Shown here: piece after piece, positions 41,812 to 50,558 of the stretch | Layout of the letters: each line of letters starts with the position of its first letter | How positions within the stretch are numbered: position 1 is the first letter of the stretch | Assembly (NCBI RefSeq): GCF_026261605.1 | Contig: NZ_CP102486.1 | Coordinates: 4,588,001 to 4,652,000, forward strand | Origin: Dechloromonas sp. A34 | Lineage (GTDB): Bacteria > Pseudomonadota > Gammaproteobacteria > Burkholderiales > Rhodocyclaceae | Length of the DNA stretch: 64,000 nt | Direction: 5' to 3' | Notes under the pieces: generated by a model | The model's input: the letters and a program-made list of their open reading frames with translations, nothing else | The model's database searches: none | What the model was told of the DNA's origin: nothing | Program-made: the position numbers and the translations under genes

Positions 41812-42255
41812 ATGGCCGAGAAGCACTCATCCAAGGGCATCATGTGGGCAACGATCATTGTCGCGATCATCTTGATCGCCATCATCTTCCCGCTGTCCGT
41901 CAAGAAAACCACCTCGGCAGCCGATTCCGCAGGAGGCAACGATGAGGCTGAAGTCCGCATCCAACCGGTCGCCAAGTTCGAACTGGCCAAGGCGGCACCG
42001 GCCACCAGCGGAGCCCCGAAGGATGGCGCAACCGTCTTCAACACCGTGTGCGGTGCCTGCCACAACACCGGCGCTGCCGGCGCACCGAAACTCGACGACA
42101 AGGGCGCCTGGGCCCCGCGCCTGGCCACCGGCAAGGAAGCGCTGTACAAGAGTGCCATCGGCGGCAAGAACGCCATGCCGCCGAAGGGTGGCTCCAGCCT
42201 GTCCGACGAGGAAATCAAGGGCGCCGTCGACTACATGCTGAGCAAGGTCAAGTAA
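41812..42255 (+). CDS. membrane-anchored cytochrome c5-type protein
   Basis: 147 residues. An N-terminal membrane anchor (residues about 8-30), a linker, and a class I haem domain with CGACH (VCGACHNTG) and axial Met in AMPPKGG. The DEEIKGAVDYML end is typical of cytochrome c5. It is a monohaem electron carrier to terminal oxidases or reductases; the anchor holds it on the periplasmic face of the inner membrane. Confidence 0.85.
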   Translation: MAEKHSSKGIMWATIIVAIILIAIIFPLSVKKTTSAADSAGGNDEAEVRIQPVAKFELAKAAPATSGAPKDGATVFNTVCGACHNTGAAGAPKLDDKGAWAPRLATGKEALYKSAIGGKNAMPPKGGSSLSDEEIKGAVDYMLSKVK

Positions 42256-42274
42256 GCCACGCTCGACGTAAATC

Positions 42275-42299
42275 AAGGGAGGCCACGGCCTCCCTTTTT
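42275..42299 (+). terminator. intrinsic terminator of cytochrome c5
   Basis: Stem AAGGGAGG/CCTCCCTT closing on GCC-AC-GGC-like bases, followed by T5. It lies 19 bases after the stop. Confidence 0.85.
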
Positions 42300-42308
42300 C
42301 GTGGACAT

Positions 42309-42333
42309 AAAAAAGGGCACCTCGTCGGTGCCC
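42309..42333 (-). terminator. intrinsic terminator of the small exported protein gene
   Basis: On the minus strand GGGCACC-GACGA-GGTGCCC is followed by six T. It ends the leftward gene 42382-42702, 49 bases after its stop. Confidence 0.85.
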
Positions 42334-42381
42334 CGGCCAGATCGGCTTTTGGAGGGCCGATGCTGATTTCCCTGGCGGGAA

Positions 42382-42702
42382 TTATTTTTTTGCCGGTTCC
42401 AAAGCCTTCGGAGCCTCAACCTTGGCGGCTTCAGCGGCAACCGGCTCGGCAGCCTTCTTGGTCTTCTTGACCTTCTTCTCGGTCGGCTTCGCAGCATCCG
42501 TCTTCACTTCGGCAATAGCTGCCGGCTTGGCTTCCGAAGTCTTGACTTCGGCTTTCGGTGCTTCGGCCGTCTTCGTCACTTCGGCCTTGGCCGTCGCCGC
42601 AACCGTCGCCGCAGCGGGTTTGACTTCGGCCGGCTTGACGTCGGCAGCATGGGCAATGCCAAAAGCAGCGGCGATGGCGAGGGCGATCAGTTGCTTGGTC
42701 AT
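42382..42702 (-). CDS. small exported Ala/Lys/Pro-rich protein
   Basis: 106 residues. Signal peptide MTKQLIALAIAAAFGIAHA, then a low-complexity mature part of Lys/Ala/Glu/Pro with repeated AEVKT/AAEPV units and a KKVKKTKK basic block. No domain. Low-complexity histone-like or cell-envelope proteins look like this. It stands alone with its own terminator and an AAGGAG ribosome-binding site. Confidence 0.7.
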   Translation of the reverse strand: MTKQLIALAIAAAFGIAHAADVKPAEVKPAAATVAATAKAEVTKTAEAPKAEVKTSEAKPAAIAEVKTDAAKPTEKKVKKTKKAAEPVAAEAAKVEAPKALEPAKK

Positions 42703-42842
42703 TTTGATTCTCCTTGAACGGGTTTATTCGGTGTTTCATCCGGCTTTGCGAAATTGCGCTGCCTTGTGCCGAATAACGCGGGCCCTTGTTGCCCGGATGT
42801 CATGGAGAAGGTAACCCGCTGTAACGCGGTGTGACCAAGCCG

Positions 42843-44834
42843 TTAAGGCTTGTTGCCGGCCAGCATGGCCTTCATCGCATCAAGGCGGGCGCTGCCGGTA
42901 GCCTTGTCGCTCGGCCCGTCCTGCTTGCCGCCGGCGAAGCGGATATCCTCGCGGCCCATTTCGTCGATGAAACGCGACGGTTCGCAGGGAATGAACTCGC
43001 GCATCTGCTTTCGCCGCTCGCACCAGGAGATGTTCAGCGAGTGCTGGGCGCGCGTGATGCCGACATACATCAGCCGGCGTTCCTCCTCGATCTTGGCCGG
43101 ATCGAGCGATTCGCGATGGGGCAGGATGCCTTCCTCGACCCCGACCAGGAAGACATGCTTGTACTCCAGGCCCTTGGCGGCATGCAGGGTCGACAGCTGG
43201 ACGGCATCGACCTCCTCGTCGTTCTGCTTGTCCAGCATGTTGATCAGGGCAATGCTCTGGGTCAGGTCGATCAGCGTCTTGCCATCCTGTTCGCCCTTCT
43301 TGTTCAGCCAATTGGCGAACTCGCAGACGTTGCCCCAGCGCGTCTGCGCCGTGCGCTCCTCTTCGTGGTCGTAGAGGAAGGTCTCGTAGTCGATGGCTTT
43401 CAGCAGATCGGGCAGCACCTGGTGGGCCGGCTCGCGCACGGCCCGCTCCTGAATGCGGTTGATGAACTGGCAGAACTCGAGCAGTGGTTCCTGCTGGCGG
43501 GCCTGCACGCGCTGGGCGAAACCCTCCTCGAAGGCGGCCTGGAACAGGGAGATATGGCGCTCACCGGCATAAGTGCCGAGCACCTGCAGAGTCGCCGCTC
43601 CGATGCCACGCTTGGGTGTCGTGGCCGCCCGGATGAAGGCCGGATCGTCGTCCTCGTTGGTCAGCAGGCGCAGGTAGGAAATGATGTCCTTGATTTCCGC
43701 CTTGTCGAAGAAGGACTTGCCGCCGGACAGCAGGTAGGGAATACGGTGGTCGCGCAGGTATTCCTCGAAGCCGCGCGCCTGGTGGTTCGAGCGATAGAGG
43801 ATGGCGTAATCCTTGAACTTGCTGCGATGCTCGAAACGGTGCGCCTGCAGCTTCATGACCACGCCCTCGGCCTCGGCATCGTTGTCGCGGCAGGCGGTAA
43901 CGGTGATCTGCTCGCCATGACCGAGCTCGGACCACAGTTTCTTGTCGAACAGCTTCTCGTTGTGCGAGATGACGTTGTTGGCCGCCTTCAGGATGCGCAC
44001 CGTCGAGCGGTAATTCTGTTCGAGCTTGATGACCTTGAGGGCCGGAAACTCGGCCGGCAGCTTCTTCAGGTTCTCGATATCGGCGCCGCGCCAGCCATAG
44101 ATCGCCTGATCGTCGTCGCCGACCGCCGTGAACTGGGCACGGACGCCGGTCAGCAGCTTGAGCAACTGGTACTGGCAGGCATTGGTGTCCTGGTATTCAT
44201 CGACCAGCAGGTAGCGCAGGCGGTTCTGCCATTTGTCGGCGATCTCCGGATGCTGCTGGAACAGCACCACCGGCAGGCCGATCAGGTCGTCGAAATCGAC
44301 CGCCTGGTAGGCTTTCAGTGTCGCCTCGTAGGACAGGTAGGCATGGGCGGCGAGGACTTGGTGCTCGTCGGCGGCTAGATGGCGCGCTGCTTCCGGCGTC
44401 ACCAGCCCATTTTTCCAGTTGGAGATGATCGCTTGCAGATGGCGCAGGGTGCCCTTGTCCACCGTTTGCGCGACATCGCCGATGATCGCCGCGCAATCGG
44501 CCGAGTCGAAAATCGAGAAGCGTGGCTTGTAGCCCAGTGCCTTCGCCTCTTCGCGCAGGATGCGCACGCCGAGCGAGTGGAAGGTCGAGATCTGCAGCTG
44601 GTCGGCCAGCGGCTTGGCGAGAATCTTGCCGATCCGCTCCTGCATTTCCTTCGCCGCCTTGTTGGTGAAGGTGATGGCCGCCACGTTGCGCGGCTGGAAG
44701 CCGCAATCCTGGACCAAATAGGCTATTTTCTGGGTGATCACCCGCGTCTTACCCGAGCCGGCACCCGCCAGCACCAGCAAAGGGCCGTCGAGGTAATGGA
44801 TTGCTTCGCGTTGCTGGGGATTGAGGCCGGACAT
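42843..44834 (-). CDS. rep: ATP-dependent DNA helicase Rep
   Basis: 663 residues, superfamily 1A. Motifs: Walker [13 protein letters not shown], motif Ia/[13 protein letters not shown] and VDEYQDTN, motif [18 protein letters not shown], motif IV EQNYRST, motif [16 protein letters not shown], motif [12 protein letters not shown]. The 3'-5' helicase removes protein blocks ahead of replication forks. Length and N-terminus ([20 protein letters not shown]) match Rep rather than UvrD. Confidence 0.93.
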   Translation of the reverse strand: MSGLNPQQREAIHYLDGPLLVLAGAGSGKTRVITQKIAYLVQDCGFQPRNVAAITFTNKAAKEMQERIGKILAKPLADQLQISTFHSLGVRILREEAKALGYKPRFSIFDSADCAAIIGDVAQTVDKGTLRHLQAIISNWKNGLVTPEAARHLAADEHQVLAAHAYLSYEATLKAYQAVDFDDLIGLPVVLFQQHPEIADKWQNRLRYLLVDEYQDTNACQYQLLKLLTGVRAQFTAVGDDDQAIYGWRGADIENLKKLPAEFPALKVIKLEQNYRSTVRILKAANNVISHNEKLFDKKLWSELGHGEQITVTACRDNDAEAEGVVMKLQAHRFEHRSKFKDYAILYRSNHQARGFEEYLRDHRIPYLLSGGKSFFDKAEIKDIISYLRLLTNEDDDPAFIRAATTPKRGIGAATLQVLGTYAGERHISLFQAAFEEGFAQRVQARQQEPLLEFCQFINRIQERAVREPAHQVLPDLLKAIDYETFLYDHEEERTAQTRWGNVCEFANWLNKKGEQDGKTLIDLTQSIALINMLDKQNDEEVDAVQLSTLHAAKGLEYKHVFLVGVEEGILPHRESLDPAKIEEERRLMYVGITRAQHSLNISWCERRKQMREFIPCEPSRFIDEMGREDIRFAGGKQDGPSDKATGSARLDAMKAMLAGNKP

Positions 44835-44903
44835 GAATGGCGACGCCCCGGCAAGCGGGGCGTAGGTTTTGGGAGCGGAATTTTAACCCAAGGGCCAGCC
44901 GAC

Positions 44904-45221
44904 TCAGGCCTTATCGTCGATCCACTCGACCGGGATGCTCAAGGCCCGCAGCTTGAGAAGCCCGCTGGCACTGGTGCCGAGCAGAGTCAGCTCGGCGGCC
45001 ACGGCCCGGGCGTCTTCGAGCACATGACCAGCCCCCGCGAAAGGACCGATGGCCTTCGGATCGACCTCGGCAATTTCCTGTTGCAGGCTGCGCTGGCGAT
45101 CGCCCTCGATGCCTTCCATGGCCTCGACCCGGCGAATACGCTCACCGGCCAGCCGATGTCCGCGCTCGACCGCTTCCGGGGAGTGGTTCTGGGTGGTGGA
45201 TTCGAGGCGGCTCAGTTTCAT
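44904..45221 (-). CDS. hypothetical helical protein
   Basis: 105 residues starting MKLSRLESTTQN at the ATG at 45219-45221. It is Arg/Glu/Leu-rich and predicted helical, with no signal peptide or metal motif. I do not recognise it. It lies 69 bases upstream of rep in the same direction. Confidence 0.55.
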   Translation of the reverse strand: MKLSRLESTTQNHSPEAVERGHRLAGERIRRVEAMEGIEGDRQRSLQQEIAEVDPKAIGPFAGAGHVLEDARAVAAELTLLGTSASGLLKLRALSIPVEWIDDKA

Positions 45222-45271
45222 GTGACGGACTCCTGAGTCCGTCAACGACCAAATCCACCGCCAGCTTTAAT

Positions 45272-45958
45272 TTACAGCGCGCCGAAGACCTTTTTCAGCA
45301 GATCACTGCCGGCGCCAACCGGATTGGCGCGCAGCTTTTTCTCTTCCTCGGCGATCATCAGGAACAGCCCGTCCATGGCCTTCTGGGTGACGTAGCTGTC
45401 GATGTCGGCGTCCTTCTGGTCGATCAGCCCGGCACTGGCAGCCTTGCCGGCATAATTGTTGTACTGCTCGGCCAGTTGCAGCTTCTTGGTCTCCGCCTTG
45501 ACGATCGGCGTGAATTTCTGGCTCAGCTGTTCGGTCGAGGTCCGCTTGAAATACTGCGTTACGCTGTCCTCGCCACCGGTCAGGATGCCCTTGGCGTCCT
45601 GCACGCTCATCTTCCTGATCGAATCGGTGAGAATCGGCTTGGCCTCGGCTACGGCATTCTCCGCGGCGTGGTTCATGGTGTTGACCAGTTCGTCGGCCTG
45701 CTTGCCCATGCCGAACATGCGCATGCCCTTTTCGGCCTTCTGCAGGTAGCCGGGCAGCGGGATCTTGACCTTGCTGTTGCCGAGAAAGCCGTTGTCCTTG
45801 CCAAGCGAAGCCACTGCATAGTCGGCCCCCTTGGCCAGGGCCTCCTTGACCCCGGCGCTGGCATCGCCGGCAGAAATGGCATCGAGCGCCCCGGCCTGGG
45901 CCACGACTGCTGCCAGGGAGAGGCACAGGGCAAAACCGGTGTTGAGCAGTCGTTTCAT
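45272..45958 (-). CDS. DUF4197 exported protein
   Basis: 228 residues. Signal peptide MKRLLNTGFALCLSLAAVVAQAGA, then the DUF4197 core (GVKEALAKGADYAVASLGKD, KIPLPGYLQKAEKGMRMFG, AAENAVAEAKPILTDSIRKM, GGEDSVTQYFKRTSTEQL). Function unknown; widespread in proteobacteria. It follows directly on the truncated pilU gene, 13 bases after its new stop. Confidence 0.82.
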   Translation of the reverse strand: MKRLLNTGFALCLSLAAVVAQAGALDAISAGDASAGVKEALAKGADYAVASLGKDNGFLGNSKVKIPLPGYLQKAEKGMRMFGMGKQADELVNTMNHAAENAVAEAKPILTDSIRKMSVQDAKGILTGGEDSVTQYFKRTSTEQLSQKFTPIVKAETKKLQLAEQYNNYAGKAASAGLIDQKDADIDSYVTQKAMDGLFLMIAEEEKKLRANPVGAGSDLLKKVFGAL

Positions 45959-45971
45959 GGCAGTTCCTTTA

Positions 45972-46673
45972 TCAGACGATATCGAGGTGACCGGTTTCGG
46001 CGAAGGCGATGGCATAGTCCATGGTGTTGCGGTCACGAATCTCGCCCATCAGGATGACGTCCGGCGCCTGACGCAGAGTGTTCTTCAGCGCCGGACCCCA
46101 GTCATCGGTATCGACGCCAACTTCGCGCTGGGTGACGATGCAGTTCTTGTGTTCATGCACGTATTCGATCGGATCCTCGATCGTGATGATGTGGCCGTAG
46201 GTGTTCTCGTTGCGGTAATCGACCAGGGCCGCCAGCGAGGTCGTCTTGCCGGTACCGGTACCACCGACGAAGATGATCAGGCCGCGCTTGGTCATCGCCA
46301 GGTCCTTCAGCACCGGCGGCAACTGCAGCTCGTCAAGGGTTGGGATGCTCATGTTGATCGTCCGGCAGACGACGCCGACGCGCCCCTGCTGGACCAGCGC
46401 ATTGACCCGGAAGCGCCCGATGCCGGCCGGCGAAATCGCGAAGTTGCATTCCTTGGTCGCCTCGAACTCGGCGGCCTGGCGATCATTCATGATCGAACGG
46501 GCCAGTTCGGCGGTGTGCGAGGCGGTCAGCACCTGATTCGAGACCGGCGTGATCTTGCCGTCGATCTTGATCGCGGGCGGAAAGCCAGCGGTGATGAAAA
46601 GGTCCGAGCCTTTCTTTTGCGACATCAGCCGCAAAAGATCGTGCATGAATTTCATTGCCTGATCGCGTTCCAT
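45972..46673 (-). pseudogene. pilU: truncated PilU-like type IV pilus retraction ATPase
   Basis: 233 residues, where PilU is about 380. The N-terminal domain and ATPase core are intact: Walker A GGTGTGKTTSL, Asp box, Walker B region APDVILMGEIRD, and AFAETGHL. After that the family continues with a LATLHANS-type segment, but here the next codons are DIV and a stop, and the DUF4197 gene begins 13 bases on. About 145 residues (the C-terminal part of the ATPase) are lost by deletion, not by a single-base shift. PilU helps PilT under load; this form is likely inactive. Confidence 0.8.
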
Positions 46674-46705
46674 AACTACCCCTTGAATTGGTTATTGGCC
46701 AACGC

Positions 46706-47749
46706 TCAGCCCGGGAAGGCGTCCTTGTTGGCAGCCTTGTTACGCGCCTCGGCGCTGGAAACGATGTTGCGACGGACCATTTCCAGCAGATTCTGGTCGA
46801 GGGTCTGCATCCCGAAATTCTGGCCGGTCTGGATCGCCGAATACATCTGTGCCACCTTGTTCTCGCGGATCAGATTGCGGATGGCTGGCGTGCCGATCAT
46901 GATTTCATGGGCCGCGACCCGGCCCTGACCATCCTTGGTCTTCAACAATGTCTGCGAAATGACGGCCCGCAGCGATTCGGAGAGCATCGAACGAACCATT
47001 TCCTTTTCCGCAGCCGGGAAAACGTCGACGATGCGGTCCACCGTCTTCGCCGCCGACGAGGTATGCAGCGTCCCGAACACCAGGTGACCGGTTTCGGCCG
47101 CGGTCAGCGCCAGGCGGATGGTTTCCAGGTCGCGCATTTCGCCGACCAGAATGACGTCCGGGTCTTCGCGCAAGGCCGAGCGCAGGGCGTTGGAAAAGGA
47201 CAGCGTGTGCGGCCCGACTTCACGCTGGTTGATCAGGCACTTTTTAGCCTCATGGACGAATTCGATCGGATCCTCGACGGTCAGGATATGCCCGTAGTCG
47301 TTTTCATTGACATGGTTGACCATGGCGGCCAGCGTCGTCGATTTGCCGGAACCGGTTGGCCCGGTAACCAGCACGATGCCGCGTGGGTACTCGGAAATGT
47401 CCTTGAAGATTTTCGGGCAATTCAACTCCTCCAGGGTCAGCACCTTGGAGGGAATGGTCCGGAAGACGGCACCGGCTCCCCGCTGCTGATTGAAGGCATT
47501 GACCCGGAAGCGCGCCAGATTGGGAATTTCAAATGAAAAGTCGCACTCCAGCGTTTCTTCATAAATCTTGCGCTGACCATCGTTCATGATGTCATACACC
47601 ATGCCGTGCACATCCTTGTGCTCCATGGCCGGCAGATTGATGCGACGGACATCGCCATGGACGCGAATCATCGGTGGCAAGCCGGAGGACAAATGAAGAT
47701 CGGAGGCCTTGTTCTTGACGCTGAAGGCCAGCAGTTCGGTGATGTCCAT
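46706..47749 (-). CDS. pilT: type IV pilus retraction ATPase PilT
   Basis: 347 residues, complete hexameric secretion ATPase: Walker A GPTGSGKSTTLAA, Asp box, Walker B region EDPDVILVGEMRD, His box TLHTSSA, and the AIRNLIRE motif in the C-terminal domain. It drives pilus retraction and twitching. The start is 56 bases from the divergent yggS gene, the classic arrangement in beta- and gammaproteobacteria. Confidence 0.95.
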   Translation of the reverse strand: MDITELLAFSVKNKASDLHLSSGLPPMIRVHGDVRRINLPAMEHKDVHGMVYDIMNDGQRKIYEETLECDFSFEIPNLARFRVNAFNQQRGAGAVFRTIPSKVLTLEELNCPKIFKDISEYPRGIVLVTGPTGSGKSTTLAAMVNHVNENDYGHILTVEDPIEFVHEAKKCLINQREVGPHTLSFSNALRSALREDPDVILVGEMRDLETIRLALTAAETGHLVFGTLHTSSAAKTVDRIVDVFPAAEKEMVRSMLSESLRAVISQTLLKTKDGQGRVAAHEIMIGTPAIRNLIRENKVAQMYSAIQTGQNFGMQTLDQNLLEMVRRNIVSSAEARNKAANKDAFPG

Positions 47750-47805
47750 GCGAATCGTCCTCGGGGCGCGTGTATACTGAAATTATTCGGAAATTCCTAT
47801 TGATT

Positions 47806-48495
47806 ATGAGCGCAATCGCCAGCAACCTGCAAGCCGTCCGGGCGCGGATTGCCACAGCCGCCAAGGCAGCCGGGCGTTCGCCCGAAACCGTCCAGCTGCT
47901 GGCCGTCAGCAAGACCTGGCCACTAAGCTGCGTACTCGAAGCCGCCGCGGCCGGACAGCGGTCTTTTGGCGAGAATTATGTCCAGGAAGGCGTCGACAAG
48001 ATTGTTGAAACGGCCGCCCGGCGTCTGGAGTGGCACTTCATCGGCCCACTGCAAAGCAACAAGACGCGCCTGGTTGCCGAACGCTTCGACTGGGTCCATT
48101 CCATCGAGCGGCTGAAGGTCGCCGAGCGCCTCTCGGCGCAGCGTCCGGCCTATTTGCCACCGCTCCATGTCTGCGTCCAAGTCAATGTTTCCGGCGAGTC
48201 GAGCAAAAGCGGTTGTGCTCCTGATGAAACCCGTGCTTTATGCGAAGCGGTTTCTCGTCTGCCCGGGCTGCGCTTGCGGGGCCTGATGGCGATCCCCGAA
48301 CCGACTGACGACTACGCGTCACAATGCCTTCCATTCAGACAGGTGCGGGAAATCTACAACCGGATTCAGGCGGCGGGATTGCCGCTCGATACCCTTTCCA
48401 TGGGCATGTCCCACGATCTTGAAGCAGCCATTGCCGAAGGTGCGACCATCGTCCGCATCGGCACGGCCATTTTTGGTGAGAGAAATTACGCATGA
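47806..48495 (+). CDS. yggS: YggS/PLPBP pyridoxal-phosphate homeostasis protein
   Basis: 229 residues. PLP-binding lysine in LLAVSKTWP (about residue 36), HFIGPLQSNKTR, CVQVNVSGESSKSG, LRGLMAIPEP and SMGMSHDLEAAI are all conserved. It buffers PLP and affects amino acid and vitamin metabolism. The ATG at 47806 is used. A -10-like TATACT sits about 30 bases upstream. It overlaps proC by four bases (ATGA-type). Confidence 0.93.
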   Translation: MSAIASNLQAVRARIATAAKAAGRSPETVQLLAVSKTWPLSCVLEAAAAGQRSFGENYVQEGVDKIVETAARRLEWHFIGPLQSNKTRLVAERFDWVHSIERLKVAERLSAQRPAYLPPLHVCVQVNVSGESSKSGCAPDETRALCEAVSRLPGLRLRGLMAIPEPTDDYASQCLPFRQVREIYNRIQAAGLPLDTLSMGMSHDLEAAIAEGATIVRIGTAIFGERNYA

Positions 48496-49304
48496 AAATT
48501 ACCTTCCTGGGCGGCGGCAATATGGCCAACGCGCTGATTGGCGGCATGTTGAAACAAGGCTTTGTCGCCACGGACATCACGGTCATCGACCCCGGCACCG
48601 AAGCACGCAGCAAGCTGACCCAAGCCTACGCGGTCAACTGTGTCGAATCGGCATCCCAACTGGGATCGGCCGGCGATCTGCTGGTGCTGGCAGTCAAGCC
48701 GCAGCAGATGAAGGAGGCGGTCGCGCCGCTCGCCGGCAAACTCGGCCCGGCGCTGGTCGTCAGCATCGCCGCCGGACTCGATCTGGCCACCCTGTCAGGT
48801 TTCCTCGGCGGCCATCGCAAGATCGTTCGCTGCATGCCGAATACCCCGGCCCTGATCGGCGCCGGCATCACCGGCCTCTGTCCGTTGCCGGAAGTCAGCG
48901 CCGAGGAACGGGCGGCCGCCGACCATGTTTTGAGCGCCGTCGGCAGCACGGTCTGGATAGCAGAGGAGGGCCGGATGGATGGCGTGACCGCCCTTTCCGG
49001 CAGCGGTCCGGCCTACGTCTTTTTGTTCATCGAAGCCCTGCAGCAGGCGGCGGCGGACCTTGGCTTCACGCCCGAGCAGGGTCGCCAGCTGGCGATCGAA
49101 ACGGTCCAGGGCGCGGCGGCCCTCGCCGCCCAATCGACCGAGCCGGCCTCGGTGCTGCGCGAGCGCGTCACCTCCAAGGGTGGCACGACGGAAGCCGCAC
49201 TGCGCACGATGGCCGAACGAGGCGTCAAGGAAGGCATCATCGCTGGCGTCATGGCAGCCGAAGCGCGCGGCCAGGAACTGGGCAAACTGCTCGGCGCCGC
49301 CTGA
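48492..49304 (+). CDS. proC: pyrroline-5-carboxylate reductase
   Basis: 270 residues. Rossmann start MKITFLGGGNMANALIGGML, the conserved VKPQQM, RCMPNTPALIGAG and the C-terminal signature TSKGGTTEAALRTM. It catalyses the last step of proline synthesis with NAD(P)H. The ATG overlaps the yggS stop. Confidence 0.96.
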   Translation: MKITFLGGGNMANALIGGMLKQGFVATDITVIDPGTEARSKLTQAYAVNCVESASQLGSAGDLLVLAVKPQQMKEAVAPLAGKLGPALVVSIAAGLDLATLSGFLGGHRKIVRCMPNTPALIGAGITGLCPLPEVSAEERAAADHVLSAVGSTVWIAEEGRMDGVTALSGSGPAYVFLFIEALQQAAADLGFTPEQGRQLAIETVQGAAALAAQSTEPASVLRERVTSKGGTTEAALRTMAERGVKEGIIAGVMAAEARGQELGKLLGAA

Positions 49305-49306
49305 CC

Positions 49307-49840
49307 ATGCAAGCCATTGTCTTTTTGCTCGACGCGGTCGTCAGCTTTTTCTGCGCACTGTTCCTGTTGCGCTTCATGATGCAGGTAATGCGCGTCTCCT
49401 TTGCCGGCCAGCTCGGCAATTTCGTGGTCGCGCTGACCAACTGGGCGGTCAAGCCGCTGCGCCGCTTCATTCCCGGCATTGCCGGGCTCGATTGGTCCAG
49501 CCTGTTCGCGGCCTTTGCCCTGCAACTGCTGCTGGCCGGCCTGATCGTAGGTGCCTCCGGGCATGTCATCGAGGCTGACCCCGCATCGGTGGCGCTGATG
49601 GTGGCTTGGATTGCCATCCGCGGGCTGCTACGCTTGGCGGTATACATCCTGATCGGCGCCCTGATCCTGCAAGCCGTGCTGTCGTGGATCAATCCCTATT
49701 CGCCGCTGTCCGCTCCGACGCATCAACTGACCCGGCCGCTGCTCGACCCGATCCGCCGCTTCGTGCCGCTCATTTCGGGCATCGATCTCTCACCGCTGGT
49801 CGCTATCCTGCTACTGCAAGTCGTTCTGATGTTCCTGTGA
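49307..49840 (+). CDS. yggT: YggT-family membrane protein
   Basis: 177 residues with two YggT repeats, each ending in a Pro-Ile/Leu-x-x-Phe-Ile-Pro motif (KPLRRFIPGIAGLDW and DPIRRFVPLISGIDL). Osmotic-shock or membrane-homeostasis related in other bacteria. It lies two bases after proC. Confidence 0.92.
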   Translation: MQAIVFLLDAVVSFFCALFLLRFMMQVMRVSFAGQLGNFVVALTNWAVKPLRRFIPGIAGLDWSSLFAAFALQLLLAGLIVGASGHVIEADPASVALMVAWIAIRGLLRLAVYILIGALILQAVLSWINPYSPLSAPTHQLTRPLLDPIRRFVPLISGIDLSPLVAILLLQVVLMFL

Positions 49841-50133
49841 GCGAGGATTGGTTTCGCGTCGCCAACGACGGCCACATCACGCTGACCCTGCACATCCAGC
49901 CCGGCGCCAAGAAAACCGAAATTGCCGGACGCCATGGCGACGCCCTGAAAATCCGCCTCGCCGCGCCCCCGGTAGACGGCAAGGCCAACGAGGCGCTGCT
50001 CCGTTTCGTCGCCGAAACCCTGGGCCTGGCGAAATCGGCGGTGCTGCTGAAAAGCGGCCAGACCTCCCGGCGCAAGGTGCTGGAAGTGACGGGCGCCACG
50101 GCGGCAGCGGTCGCCCGTCTGGTGGCCGACTGA
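49837..50133 (+). CDS. yggU: YggU/DUF167 protein
   Basis: 98 residues. The family core HIQPGAKKTEIAGRHGDALKI and PPVDGKANEALLRFVAETLG is complete. The GTG at 49837-49839 overlaps the yggT stop (GTGA), completing the pilT-divergent yggS-proC-yggT-yggU operon. Function unknown. Confidence 0.9.
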   Translation: MSEDWFRVANDGHITLTLHIQPGAKKTEIAGRHGDALKIRLAAPPVDGKANEALLRFVAETLGLAKSAVLLKSGQTSRRKVLEVTGATAAAVARLVAD

Positions 50134-50165
50134 CCGGCCCGGCCGGTCAGTCGGCCAGGGAGTGA

Positions 50166-50453
50166 CTATTTTTTCGCCGACTTGACCGCTGGGCTTGCCG
50201 AATCGCCGACCGTCAGTTCGCCGCGCAGCCGGGCGACGCTTTTCTCGCCAAAACCCTTGACCCCCTTGAGGTCGTCCACCGACTTGAATTGCCCGTTCTT
50301 GCTGCGGTAATCGACGATGGCCTTGGCTTTGCTCGGGCCGATGCCCTTGACGGCATCGAGTTCATCGACGCTGGCGGTGTTGATATTGACTGCGGCGAAC
50401 GCCAGGCTGATGCTGGCCAGGCACAGCATGATCGCGATCAGGATACGTTTCAT
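50166..50453 (-). CDS. comEA: ComEA-like helix-hairpin-helix DNA-binding protein
   Basis: 95 residues. Signal peptide MKRILIAIMLCLASISLAFA and two helix-hairpin-helix units (INTASVDELDAVKGIGPSKA and VDDLKGVKGFGEKSVARL). Periplasmic ComEA binds incoming DNA during natural transformation. The tail is Lys/Ala-rich. It ends 33 bases from the yggU stop, convergent. Confidence 0.9.
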   Translation of the reverse strand: MKRILIAIMLCLASISLAFAAVNINTASVDELDAVKGIGPSKAKAIVDYRSKNGQFKSVDDLKGVKGFGEKSVARLRGELTVGDSASPAVKSAKK

Positions 50454-50476
50454 CGAGTTGCCCTCCGGATTAATTG

Positions 50477-50512
50477 AAAAAAGCCTCGCCGCATCCGCGA
50501 CGAGGCTTTTTT
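50477..50512 (-). terminator. intrinsic terminator of the pyr operon
   Basis: On the minus strand AAAAAAGCCTCG / CGAGGCTTTTTT, a perfect 12-bp stem with a 12-base loop, ends the yqgE-ruvX-pyrR-pyrB-pyrC' operon. It can also act on the plus strand. Confidence 0.88.
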
Positions 50513-50558
50513 ATTCTAAATTAATATTCCAAATAGCTAAACATGAAACACGATTGGA

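Noticed and set aside
42831..44378. 515-codon frame opposite rep
   Set aside because: Shadow of the helicase gene.
44842..44862. CGCCCCG hairpin between the hypothetical gene at 44904 and rep
   Set aside because: Neither strand has a proper U-run, so I did not call a terminator.
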